A stretch of 64,000 nucleotides of DNA from Mycolicibacterium goodii (GTDB lineage: Bacteria > Actinomycetota > Actinomycetes > Mycobacteriales > Mycobacteriaceae): positions 5,146,001 to 5,210,000 of the forward strand of contig NZ_CP092364.2 in NCBI RefSeq assembly GCF_022370755.2. The letters are read 5' to 3'. Each line of letters starts with the position of its first letter. Within the stretch, counting starts at the first letter, position 1. The translations under genes and the position numbers were made by a program. This document shows positions 53,167 through 61,337 of the stretch, piece by piece. Below the pieces are notes generated by a model. That model was given only the letters and a program-made list of their open reading frames with translations. It made no database searches and was not told the origin of the DNA.

Positions 53167-54624
53167 TCACACCATGACGCCGGTCCGGCCGATCCGAGGC
53201 AGGTACCGCCTGATCGGGAACCACTGCGCGACGCGCTCACGCAACGTCGCCAGGTCCCCACCGATGACGTTCTGCGCACGCGCCGTGAGCAGCACGTTGC
53301 CCAGGGCCGTGGCCTCCATCGGGCCTGCCAGCAGCGGCATCCCCAGACGATCGGCGGTCAGCTGGCACAGCAGCTCATTCTGGGATCCGCCGCCGACCAT
53401 GTGCACGGCACGCACGTCCACACCGGACAACTCGGCGGCCGTGCAGACCGCCGACGCGAACGCGGCAGCCAGGCTCTCCAGGATCGCGCGCACCATCTGT
53501 GCGGGGTCCGCAGGCGGGGTGTGGCCCCGCTCCGTGTACCAGGAACCGATGCGCGACGGCATATCCCCCGGCGGCAGGAACCGCGGATCGTCGGTGTCGA
53601 ACACCTCCGGCGGTGCGGGTGCGTGCGCGGCACGCGCCAACAGTTCGGTGAGCGCCACGTCGTGGCCGTCGCGCTCGTACTGCCGGAGGGTCTCGCTGAG
53701 CAACCACAGACCCATCACGTTGTGCAGGAACCTGATCCGGTGATCGGCGCCGACCTCATTCGTGAAGTTCGCCGCACGCGCCGCATCGGTGACCACCTGC
53801 CTGTCCAGCTCGACACCGACCAATCCCCATGTACCACACGAGATGTAGGCCGCGTGGTCCGGATCCATGGGCACGGCCGCGACGGCCGAGGCGGTGTCGT
53901 GGGAGGCAACCGACACCACTTCGGTGTCGAACTTACCGGTGAACCCGAGCTGCCTGGCGACCGTGGGCAGCAGCGCGCCGCGGCGGCTGCCGGCCTCCAC
54001 AATCGTCGGGAACAGCGTGTGCGGCAGGTCCAATCGCGTCATGAGGTCGCGGTCCCACGTGCCGTCGAGGGCGAGCAGCCCCGTTGTCGACGCGTTGGTG
54101 CGTTCGGCGACGCGTTGGCCGGTCAACCAGTAGGTGATCAGGTCAGGCACCAGCAGCACGGTGTCCGCCAGATCGAGCATGCCGTTCGTCCGCTCGTCGG
54201 CGAGCTGATAGACGGTGTTGAACGGCAGGAACTGGATGCCGTTGCGCCGGTACAGCTCCAGTGCGTCCAGGACGTCGTGCACCAGCTCGACGCCACGCTC
54301 GGTGCGCGCGTCGCGGTAGTGCATGGGCAGCGACAACAGCCGCCCGTCGCGCAGCAGACCGTAATCGACGGCCCACGAGTCCACGCCGATGCCGACGAGG
54401 TTGTCGCACTCACGTCCGGCGCGCGCCAGCCCGTCGGTCACATGGCCGTACAACGCCGAGACGTTCCACCGCAACTCGTTGCCCGCACCGTTCCACAGGT
54501 TCACCGGATCGTTCGGGAACCGCGCCACCGTGCGCATGTCGAGGCGGTCGCCGTCGATGTCGGCGACCATGACACGACCGCTGGTGGCCCCGAGGTCGAC
54601 GGCCGCGACCTGCGCGGCGCTCAT
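53167..54624 (-). CDS. rhaB: L-rhamnulose kinase RhaB
   Basis: A 485-residue FGGY-family sugar kinase that phosphorylates L-rhamnulose at C1. Motifs are the N-terminal phosphate loop AAVDLGATSGRVMV, IGVDSWAVDYGLL, VASHDTASAVAAVP and the C-terminal adenosine loop MVGGGSQNELLCQ. The ATG at 54624 (MSAAQVAAVDLG) fits the family N-terminus, and GAGGA precedes it. Upstream, a 32-bp repeat presents the same GAGGA-ATG arrangement more than once, which could give alternative short leaders. Confidence 0.92.
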   Translation of the reverse strand: MSAAQVAAVDLGATSGRVMVADIDGDRLDMRTVARFPNDPVNLWNGAGNELRWNVSALYGHVTDGLARAGRECDNLVGIGVDSWAVDYGLLRDGRLLSLPMHYRDARTERGVELVHDVLDALELYRRNGIQFLPFNTVYQLADERTNGMLDLADTVLLVPDLITYWLTGQRVAERTNASTTGLLALDGTWDRDLMTRLDLPHTLFPTIVEAGSRRGALLPTVARQLGFTGKFDTEVVSVASHDTASAVAAVPMDPDHAAYISCGTWGLVGVELDRQVVTDAARAANFTNEVGADHRIRFLHNVMGLWLLSETLRQYERDGHDVALTELLARAAHAPAPPEVFDTDDPRFLPPGDMPSRIGSWYTERGHTPPADPAQMVRAILESLAAAFASAVCTAAELSGVDVRAVHMVGGGSQNELLCQLTADRLGMPLLAGPMEATALGNVLLTARAQNVIGGDLATLRERVAQWFPIRRYLPRIGRTGVMV

Positions 54625-54723
54625 CGCGGTCCTCGGCTCTTCGCGCAAGCGCTCATCGCGGTCCTCGGCTCTTCGCGCAAGCGCTCATCGCATCCCTCGG
54701 CTCTTCGCGCAAGCGCTCATCGC
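54619..54723. repeat. 32-bp tandem repeat duplicating the rhaEW stop/rhaB start junction
   Basis: The 9-mer GCTCATCGC begins at 54619, 54651, 54683 and 54715, giving an exact 32-base period with three units and the start of a fourth. The first two units are identical, and the third has two changes just after the shared GCTCATCGC. On the minus strand each unit contains GAGG, an ATG within GATGAGCGC, and a TGA overlapping it. Spacer between the aldolase-dehydrogenase stop (54717) and the rhaB ATG (54624) consists almost entirely of this repeat. Confidence 0.85.
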
Positions 54724-56762
54724 AGGAAGGCCGCGGCGACCCCCGCATCCACCGGCACATGCAGTCCCGTCGTGTGCGAGAAGTCCGATGTGCACAGCGC
54801 AAACGCGGCGTTGGCGACATGCTCGGGCAGCACCTCACGCTTGAGCAGCGTGCGCTGCGCGTAGTACTGGCCGAGTTCCTCCTCCGGAACCCCGTACACC
54901 GCAGCACGTTTGGCGCCCCAGCCCCCGGCGAAGATCCCGGATCCGCGCACCACGCCGTCGGGATTGATGCCGTTGACCTTGATGCCGTGCTCGCCGAGCT
55001 CGGCGGCCAGGAGCCGAACCTGGTGTGCCTGGTCGGCTTTGGTCGCGGAGTACGCGATGTTGTTGGGCCCGGCGAACACCGAGTTCTTCGACGAGATGTA
55101 GATGATGTCGCCGCCGAGTTTCTGGTCGATGAGGGCGCGCGCCGCGGCCTTCGACACCAGGAACGAGCCGCGGGCCATCACGTTGTGCTGCAGGTCCCAA
55201 TCCTCGGCGGTGGTGTCCAGCAGCGACTTCGACAGCGACAGCCCGGCGTTGTTCACCACGATGTCGATGCCGCCGAACGCCAGCACGGTCGCGTCGACCG
55301 CGGCCTGCACGGCGGCTTCGTCGGTCACGTCGGCGGCGATTCCGACGGCCACATCAGACCCCCCGATCTCTTCCGCTGCGGCAGCGGCTTTCTCGGCGTC
55401 CAGATCGGCGATCACCACGCACGCCCCTTCGGCGGCCAGCCGGGTCGCGATGGCCTTGCCGATCCCGGATGCCGCACCGGTGACCAGCGCGATCCGCGTG
55501 GCCAGCGGCTTCGGTTCGGGCATCCGCTGCAGCTTGGCCTCTTCGAGCGCCCAGTACTCGATACGGAACTTCTCGGACTCGTCGATGGGTGCGTAGGTGG
55601 AGATCGCCTCGGCGCCGCGCATGACGTTGATGGCGTTGAGGTAGAACTCTCCTGCCACGCGGGCGGTCTGCTTGTCCTTGCCGTAGCTGAACATGCCCAC
55701 ACCGGGAATCAGCACGATCGCCGGGTCGGCGCCGCGCATCGGCGGCGAGGCGGGATCCGCGTGCCGCTCGTAGTACGCCCGATAGTCCGCGCGGTAAGCC
55801 TGGTGCAACTCGGCCAACCGCGCCTTGCAGTCGTCCAGCGGGGCGTCGGCGGGCAGGTCGAGCACGAGCGGCTTGACCTTGGTACGCAGGAAGTGGTCGG
55901 GGCAGCTGGTACCGAGCGCGGCCAGGCGCGGATGCTCGGCGGCGGCGAGGAATTCGAGCACACGCGGATCGTCGGTGAAGTGACCGACCTGCGGTTTGTC
56001 GGTGGAGACCAGGCCACGCAGGAACGGCGCGAGCTGCGCGGCCTTGGCCCGTCGCGCGTCTTCGGGCAGCGCACCGTATCCCGGCAGGGACGCGCCGAAC
56101 GGTTCCGGGCGTCCGTTCTCGGCGATGTAACGTTCGGCCGTCTCGATGATCTCGAGTGAACGCGCCTCGGCCTCAGCCGAAGTGGCACCCCATGAGGTGA
56201 TCCCGTGGCCGCCGAGGATGGTGCCGATCGCCTGCGGGTTGCGGCGCTTGATGTCGGCGATGTCGAGACCCAACTGGAATCCGGGGCGCCGCCACGGCAC
56301 CCACACCACGCGATCGCCGAAGATGTGCTTGGTCAGTGCCTCGCCGTCGGCCGCGGTGGCCAGCGCGATACCGGAGTCGGGGTGCAGATGGTCGACATGA
56401 TCGGCGTCGACGAGGCCGTGCATCGCGGTGTCGATCGACGGGGCGGCGCCACCGCGGCCGTGCAGGCAGTAGTCGAACGCGGCGACCATCTCGTCTTCAC
56501 GCTCGACACCCGGGTACACGTCGACAAGCGCACGCATGCGGTCCAGACGCAGCACCGCGAGCCCACTTTCGGTGAGCGTTCCCAGATCGCCACCGGATCC
56601 CTTGACCCACAACAGCTCGACAGGCTGTCCGGTGACCGGGTCCATGTCGGTGCCCTTGGCCGAGGTGTTGCCGCCGGCGTAGTTGGTGTTCTTCGGGTCC
56701 GAGCCCAGCCGGTTGGACCGGCTGATCAACTCTGCCACCGTTTGTTTCGCGTTCATGCTCAT
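54717..56762 (-). CDS. rhaEW: Bifunctional L-rhamnulose-1-phosphate aldolase / L-lactaldehyde dehydrogenase (RhaEW type)
   Basis: A 681-residue fusion. The N-terminal ~430 residues are a class II aldolase/adducin domain (NYAGGNTSAKG; HLHPDSGIAL with metal His; GGHGITSWG) that splits rhamnulose-1-phosphate into DHAP and L-lactaldehyde. The C-terminal ~250 residues are an SDR with VTGAASGIGKAIA and catalytic YSATK, oxidising lactaldehyde to L-lactate. The ATG at 56762 overlaps the rhaI stop. Bifunctional RhaEW enzymes are known in Bacillus and actinobacteria. Confidence 0.92.
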   Translation of the reverse strand: MSMNAKQTVAELISRSNRLGSDPKNTNYAGGNTSAKGTDMDPVTGQPVELLWVKGSGGDLGTLTESGLAVLRLDRMRALVDVYPGVEREDEMVAAFDYCLHGRGGAAPSIDTAMHGLVDADHVDHLHPDSGIALATAADGEALTKHIFGDRVVWVPWRRPGFQLGLDIADIKRRNPQAIGTILGGHGITSWGATSAEAEARSLEIIETAERYIAENGRPEPFGASLPGYGALPEDARRAKAAQLAPFLRGLVSTDKPQVGHFTDDPRVLEFLAAAEHPRLAALGTSCPDHFLRTKVKPLVLDLPADAPLDDCKARLAELHQAYRADYRAYYERHADPASPPMRGADPAIVLIPGVGMFSYGKDKQTARVAGEFYLNAINVMRGAEAISTYAPIDESEKFRIEYWALEEAKLQRMPEPKPLATRIALVTGAASGIGKAIATRLAAEGACVVIADLDAEKAAAAAEEIGGSDVAVGIAADVTDEAAVQAAVDATVLAFGGIDIVVNNAGLSLSKSLLDTTAEDWDLQHNVMARGSFLVSKAAARALIDQKLGGDIIYISSKNSVFAGPNNIAYSATKADQAHQVRLLAAELGEHGIKVNGINPDGVVRGSGIFAGGWGAKRAAVYGVPEEELGQYYAQRTLLKREVLPEHVANAAFALCTSDFSHTTGLHVPVDAGVAAAFLR

Positions 56763-57922
56763 GCTCCCCACGACGACTGCGTGCCGCCGACTCGTTCTGT
56801 GTTGATCCTGTCCTGGTAACCCGATGCGGCAAAGGCGGCCATCGGGTCGCCGGGCAATCCGCGGTCGACGCGCCATTTCGCCAGGGCTGGGCGCACATCG
56901 GTGTAGAAGGCGTCCATGAAGATCCCGTTGGCACCCAGGACGTCACCGTTCTCCTGCGCCTCGCTGAGCGCTTCGGTGTCGACGAGCAGTGCGCGTGCGG
57001 TCATCTCCTGAACGTTGAGCACCGACCGGATCTGGCCAGGGATCTTGGCTTCCACGTTGTGGCACTGGTCGAGCATCAGGGCGACGCCGGACGACGGATC
57101 GAGCCCGCCGCCGCGTACGACCTCGAAGAGGATGCGGAACAGCTGGAACGGGTCGGCGGCCCCGACGATGAGGTCGTCGTCGGCGTAGAACCGCGAGTTG
57201 AAATCGAACGATCCGAGTTTGCCCAGCCGCAGCAACTGCGCGACGATGAACTCGATGTTGGTGCCCGGCGCGTGGTGCCCGGTGTCCAGGCACACCACGG
57301 CACGTTCACCGAGCGCGCTGACCTGCGCGTGGGCCGTACCCCAGTCGGGCACGTCGGTCATGTACATGGCCGGCTCGAAGAACTTGTATTCCAGCACCAT
57401 TCGCTGATCCGGGCCGATGTGCTGGTAGATCGTCGCCAGGGATTCGGCCAGCCGGTCCTGACGGCGGCGGATGTCGCCCTGGCCGGGGTAGTTGGTGCCG
57501 TCGGCCAACCAGATCTTGAGGTCGCGAGACCCGGTCTGGTTCATGATCTCGATGCACGCGAGGTGGTGGTCGATGGCTTTCTGCCGCACGGCCTTGTCGG
57601 TGTGGGTCAGGCTGCCGAACTTGTAGTCGTCGTCCTGGAAGGTGTTGGAGTTGACGGTGCCCAGTTCGACGCCCTGCTCGCGCGCGTAGACGCCCAGCGC
57701 GGCGTAGTCGTCGACGGTGTCCCACGGGATGTGCAGGGCCACGCGCGGGGCGAGGCCGGTCATGCGGTGCACCGTGGCGGCGTCGGCGATCTTCTCCTCG
57801 ACCGTGCGCGGCGTGCCGGGTGTGCCGAACACCTTGAACCGGGTACCGGAGTTACCGAATGCCCATGAGGGCAGTTCGATCGCCAGGTTGTCGAGGGCCG
57901 GGTGCACGGTGATCGCGCTCAT
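56759..57922 (-). CDS. rhaI: L-rhamnose isomerase RhaI
   Basis: A 387-residue TIM-barrel aldose-ketose isomerase that converts L-rhamnose to L-rhamnulose. It resembles the Pseudomonas stutzeri-type RhaI family rather than E. coli RhaA. Metal-binding residues lie in YKFFEPAMY, VCLDTGHHAPGTN and FDFNSRFYADDD. The start at 57922 overlaps the transporter stop by 4 bases, and its stop overlaps rhaEW by 4, so the core genes are translationally coupled. Confidence 0.93.
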   Translation of the reverse strand: MSAITVHPALDNLAIELPSWAFGNSGTRFKVFGTPGTPRTVEEKIADAATVHRMTGLAPRVALHIPWDTVDDYAALGVYAREQGVELGTVNSNTFQDDDYKFGSLTHTDKAVRQKAIDHHLACIEIMNQTGSRDLKIWLADGTNYPGQGDIRRRQDRLAESLATIYQHIGPDQRMVLEYKFFEPAMYMTDVPDWGTAHAQVSALGERAVVCLDTGHHAPGTNIEFIVAQLLRLGKLGSFDFNSRFYADDDLIVGAADPFQLFRILFEVVRGGGLDPSSGVALMLDQCHNVEAKIPGQIRSVLNVQEMTARALLVDTEALSEAQENGDVLGANGIFMDAFYTDVRPALAKWRVDRGLPGDPMAAFAASGYQDRINTERVGGTQSSWGA

Positions 57923-59238
57923 GCCGGGGTCCTTTCCTTGTTCGGTGCCGACGGGCTCACGGGCGAGCCGTAACGCTCGACCTCGATTTCCCGCAGCGTC
58001 TTGCCGCGCGTGGCCGGCGCGCCGAACGCGCCGATCAGCATCGCGATGGTCAGCAGTGCGACCAGGAGCACACCGACGGCGGTGAGCCCGGTGACGGCCA
58101 GCAGGGTCGGGAAGAAATAGCTGAGCACGCCCGTCATGGTGCGGACGACGAAGAACATGACGCCCTGGGCGCTGGCGCGGTACGGCGTCGCGAACAACTC
58201 GCTGGCCCACAGGCTGTAGAAGGCCTGCGCGCCGATACCTGCCGACACGCCCCACAGCACCGCGAACGCGAGCATGGTCGGCACCCCGCCGTCGGTGAAC
58301 GCCACCAGCACGATCCAGCCCAGGATGCCGAGCGCCGCACCGACCACGTACAGCAGGCGCTGTGACATCCGGTCGGCGTACCGCATGAACCCGAAGTAGG
58401 TGGCCACGACCGTGCAGCCCCACACCAGCACCTGCAGCAGGTTCTGGGCGACGGGGCTGTGCAGACCCGCGGTGTCGTACACGCGGGGCATGAAGATCCC
58501 GGCCTGGCCGGCCACGGTGTTCCAGAACAGATAGATGCCGCCGAGGAACAGCAGCGCGGTGATGTTGACGCGCTTGGAGAACAGTCCGCGCAGACCCCGC
58601 ATACCGACGGCGGAGGCCACCGCCTGCGATTCGGTCTTGGCTTCGTCGGACCAGATCTGCGATTCGGCGAGGCCCTGGCGGATCCACCAGACGACGCCTG
58701 CGACGACGAACAGGTGGACGAAGATCAGCCGCGAGCCGAGCAGCCCGAGAGGTGCGAGCGCGGCCGCGAGCGCGAACCCGATCAGCGGGCCGACCGACCA
58801 TGCCAGTTGCGCGGTGCCGACGTGCTTGGCCCGCTCCACCGACGGGGCCTGTTCGGCGATGTAGGTCCACGACGCGGGGACGCCCGCGCCGACCGCGATG
58901 CCCGTGATGATGAACGCCGCCAGCAGCATCGTGTAGTTGACCGCGCACGCCGCGAGCAGGACGCCGGCCATGTACACCAGCAGGTCGTAGGTGTAGATCG
59001 CCTTGCGGCCGAAGCGGTCACACAGCGGCCCGCCCAGGATGGCGCCGATCGCGGCGCCGAACGCGTTGGCGCTCAGCGCGGCGAGCAGGCCGACCGCGAA
59101 GTTGCTGATCCCGAAGGCCACCTGCCAGAACCCCAGGCTGGTGGCGATGGCGATGATGGATCCGGCCTCGATGTAGTTCGACATCGCGACCGCGATGGTC
59201 GCCCGCCACCCGGTGGTGGACCGCGCTCCGAGCTTCAT
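57919..59238 (-). CDS. MFS sugar transporter, probable L-rhamnose permease
   Basis: A 439-residue major facilitator with about 12 helices. The sugar-porter loop GGPLCDRFGRKAIYTYDLL lies between helices 2 and 3. Its position between rhaM and rhaI in one operon makes L-rhamnose the likely substrate. Direct sequence evidence gives only the superfamily. Confidence 0.87.
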   Translation of the reverse strand: MKLGARSTTGWRATIAVAMSNYIEAGSIIAIATSLGFWQVAFGISNFAVGLLAALSANAFGAAIGAILGGPLCDRFGRKAIYTYDLLVYMAGVLLAACAVNYTMLLAAFIITGIAVGAGVPASWTYIAEQAPSVERAKHVGTAQLAWSVGPLIGFALAAALAPLGLLGSRLIFVHLFVVAGVVWWIRQGLAESQIWSDEAKTESQAVASAVGMRGLRGLFSKRVNITALLFLGGIYLFWNTVAGQAGIFMPRVYDTAGLHSPVAQNLLQVLVWGCTVVATYFGFMRYADRMSQRLLYVVGAALGILGWIVLVAFTDGGVPTMLAFAVLWGVSAGIGAQAFYSLWASELFATPYRASAQGVMFFVVRTMTGVLSYFFPTLLAVTGLTAVGVLLVALLTIAMLIGAFGAPATRGKTLREIEVERYGSPVSPSAPNKERTPA

Positions 59239-59277
59239 TGGTTTCCTCGATTCAGGGGGTCGGGATCTGGGCCGGCG

Positions 59278-59625
59278 TCATGCCAGGTGGAAGTACTCGA
59301 ACAGGGGCTTCATCTGCTCGTCGGGGTGGGCTCCATCGTCGCTCACGAAGAACTCGGCCATGCTCGCCTGCCACCGCGCATTGACTTCCGTCTCGGCCAT
59401 GCGCTTCTGCGCGGAGGCGAAGTCGTCGGTCTCCAGGTAGCCGACGACCAGTCCGTCACTCTCACGGACGAACAACGAGTAGTTGTGCCACCCGGCCTCT
59501 GACAGTGCCTCGAGCATTTCAGGCCACACCTGCTCGTGAGCTGTGAGGTACTCATCCATCCGCTCGGGCCTGAGTTGAAGGACGAAGCAGACGCGTTGCA
59601 TGGTGGGTGCGGCTGAGGCAGTCAA
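59278..59625 (-). CDS. rhaM: L-rhamnose mutarotase RhaM
   Basis: A 115-residue small dimeric ferredoxin-like-fold enzyme that interconverts alpha and beta L-rhamnose. The family text VCFVLQLRPERMDEYLTAHE and SLFVRESDGLVVGYLETDD is clear, including the conserved His and Tyr/Trp residues. A TTG start at 59625 has a GGAG five bases upstream, whereas the ATG at 59601 lacks a ribosome site, so I prefer the TTG. First gene of the rha operon, 39 bases before the transporter. Confidence 0.9.
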   Translation of the reverse strand: MTASAAPTMQRVCFVLQLRPERMDEYLTAHEQVWPEMLEALSEAGWHNYSLFVRESDGLVVGYLETDDFASAQKRMAETEVNARWQASMAEFFVSDDGAHPDEQMKPLFEYFHLA

Positions 59626-59636
59626 GTTGGCTCCGT

Positions 59637-59652
59637 ATTGAAACGTTTCAAT
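59637..59652. promoter_or_regulatory. LacI-type operator of the rha operon
   Basis: ATTGAAACGTTTCAAT is a perfect 16-bp palindrome with a central CG, typical of LacI-family sites. It lies 12 bases before the rhaM start. The LacI regulator at the operon's end is the likely binder. The remaining gap to 59871 holds no other gene that I can support. Confidence 0.8.
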
Positions 59653-59871
59653 TCGTGATGGCGGTCACGGTAGACCACTGCGGGAATCGCCGTCAAGGTC
59701 CGTCACCAGCACCGTTCACGACGCCGGACCCTACCGACGGGTACATCCGGGTGTTCTTAGCAAAGTCTCAATGCTGGCACCCCGCGGCCTTAGATTGCGC
59801 ACTTAGCGTTGTGCTCAAGGTTGAAGCGAAGAAGCCCAACCGCCAGCTCGAAGAACGACGGGAGGCTGATC

Positions 59872-60321
59872 ATGACTATCACGAGCAACACCCCGGCTTC
59901 GGACAATCATTTTCGGTACGGCAATCCTGCAGTGGTCTGTGACGGCGCGTCGATGCGCGCGCATCACCGTCAACTGGCGACCGTGGTGACGGTCAAGGGT
60001 GTCATCGGCAGTGAAAATCTGGACCAGATCTCGGCGTACGTCCGTCGCCTCGTCATCCCGGAAAAGTCCATCGTGCTCGATCTGAGTGGGGTGAACAGCT
60101 TTGCCCCGCAAGCGGTTTCCCTCTTCTATGACATCGACGCGCGCTGCAGCGACGAAGGTGTGGACTGGGCGGTCGTCGCCAGCCAGGCCGTGACCGCCGA
60201 ACTCCGCGACGAGGACGCCGGTGTGCCTCTCACGGCATCGGTGCCCGACGCCCTGCACCACTTCGCCGAAGGCACCATGGCCCGCCGGCGGCTCCTCCCC
60301 CTGCTCGTCAAGAGCGCCTGA
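59872..60321 (+). CDS. STAS-domain protein (anti-sigma-factor antagonist-like)
   Basis: A 149-residue protein with a well-placed GGGAGG before the ATG at 59872. The STAS fold is visible in VVTVKGVIGSENLDQISAYV, SIVLDLSGVNSFAPQAVSLF (the conserved D-S-G-V segment with phosphorylatable Ser) and DWAVVASQAVTAEL. These proteins bind anti-sigma factors and release sigma factors such as SigF/SigB upon dephosphorylation. No anti-sigma gene is adjacent. Confidence 0.85.
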   Translation: MTITSNTPASDNHFRYGNPAVVCDGASMRAHHRQLATVVTVKGVIGSENLDQISAYVRRLVIPEKSIVLDLSGVNSFAPQAVSLFYDIDARCSDEGVDWAVVASQAVTAELRDEDAGVPLTASVPDALHHFAEGTMARRRLLPLLVKSA

Positions 60322-60340
60322 AAAGAAAGGCCAACCCGCC

Positions 60341-60421
60341 ATGCTGATCGACATCCGTTGGCTGAGCAGCCTGCTGCACCGTCGGCACCGTCTCTCACAG
60401 CTGCAGCTGACCGCTCGCTGA
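60341..60421 (+). CDS. Candidate 26-residue small protein downstream of the STAS gene
   Basis: A short frame MLIDIRWLSSLLHRRHRLSQ..., 26 residues, starts 19 bases after the STAS stop with GAAAGG ten bases upstream. It has an amphipathic, Arg/His-rich helix-like character. Coding is not proven. It is followed by a strong terminator, which is compatible with a STAS-small ORF operon. Confidence 0.4.
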   Translation: MLIDIRWLSSLLHRRHRLSQLQLTAR

Positions 60422-60486
60422 CCGCCACCGCGCCGGACCCTCCGGCAACGTTGCGGATCCGTTCGTGACGGCAACGTAAACGCTGA

Positions 60487-60525
60487 CGAAAGGGCTGTCG
60501 GACTTCACGTCCGGCAGCCCTTTCG
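60487..60525 (+). terminator. Strong hairpin terminator of the STAS operon
   Basis: CGAAAGGGCTG (60487-60497) pairs with CAGCCCTTTCG (60515-60525) and CGGAC pairs with GTCCG inside (60499-60503, 60509-60513), with a 5-base loop. That gives about 17 pairs. It lies 66 bases past the small ORF and just before the 3' end of the pseudogene on the other strand. Confidence 0.65.
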
Positions 60526-60565
60526 CATGCGCGGGCTTCCGGGCCGGGACAGATCCGGCAACCCG

Positions 60566-60816
60566 TCACGCGTTAGCGCCGATGTCTTTGAGTTTCTCGA
60601 TCCGGTCCCAGTCCATCCCCAACTCCATGAGCACCACCTGGTGTGCTCGGAGGCCTGCGGGGCGCGCGTGGTCTCAAGCGGTTCGTGGTTGAACTGCACC
60701 GGCCCGCGCACGACACGGAACGGCTCACCGCCGTCGGTGGCCTCGACCTCGACGATCATGTCGTTGGCGATGGCCTGCTCATCAGCGGCCAGGTCGACCA
60801 GGCTCTGGAACGTCCT
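60566..60816 (-). pseudogene. CaiB/BaiF-type CoA-transferase, 3' remnant with frameshift
   Basis: Reading the minus strand gives TFQSLVDLAADEQAIANDM, then the CoA-transferase-like text VEATDGGEPFRVVRGPVQFN and RAPQASEHT. A one-base loss near 60638 is followed in another frame by VLMELGMDWDRIEKLKDIGA and a stop. This is the C-terminal ~85 residues of a CoA-transferase of about 400 residues. The upstream two thirds are missing. Confidence 0.75.
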
Positions 60817-60952
60817 TGATCAACGCGGCCCCTGACCGTTGGATGCACGGTAAGTGTGGCGGGAACTCGCGTCAGCCTGATGTCGAGAAGACGCCTGCCG
60901 GAATGTCGTTTCGGCGAAATGGGAAGCGGCGCGGATCTACACTGAAGCCACT

Positions 60953-61321
60953 GTGACCGCGTATGGCGGCGAGTGTGGGCACTGGCCGGATTCGACGCAT
61001 GCGCGCCGGCACGGGATGACCCGATGGCAGGCGCGTCGGTTGAGTCGGCAATTCGCCGGAGTCGGCGTGGGTATCGCCGCAGCGCGTCTCCGTGAGCTCG
61101 CCGACGGGGCACCTGCCACCGCCGGCGAACTCGCGGATGTCGAATTCGCGTTCCTCGCAACCGAGCTGAGGCACGACGAACGGCTTGCCAGGGTCAAACG
61201 AGGCAGGCGCGCCTGCATCAGCTGCCTCATCACCGCAGGCGTCGGCGTGCTCATGCTCGTCTCACTGATCAGCATGGTCCTGCTGCTGTTCAGCCTGATG
61301 CTGCACAACCCGCCGTACTGA
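60953..61321 (+). CDS. Small protein with one C-terminal transmembrane segment
   Basis: A 122-residue protein with GTG start at 60953. A soluble basic helical region (MTRWQARRLSRQFAG; LADVEFAFLATELRHDERLAR) precedes a Cys pair and a long hydrophobic helix (ITAGVGVLMLVSLISMVLLLF). No family recognised. A TACACT element lies 9 bases upstream of the start. The 130-base region before it, after the pseudogene, shows no other feature. Confidence 0.6.
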   Translation: MTAYGGECGHWPDSTHARRHGMTRWQARRLSRQFAGVGVGIAAARLRELADGAPATAGELADVEFAFLATELRHDERLARVKRGRRACISCLITAGVGVLMLVSLISMVLLLFSLMLHNPPY

Positions 61322-61337
61322 GGCGCGTTCGAGAAGG

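Noticed and set aside
54619..54723. CRISPR array
   Set aside because: The 32-bp units are directly contiguous with no spacers, and no cas genes are present.
59697..59760. SigF-type promoter for the STAS gene
   Set aside because: A GTTC and a GGGTAC are present, but the spacing (about 21 bases) is too long for the GTTT-N15-17-GGGTAT pattern.
60505..60759. Intact small minus-strand gene
   Set aside because: Its N-terminal part is CoA-transferase text, but the frame then diverges from the family at a one-base loss. It is better described as a pseudogene.
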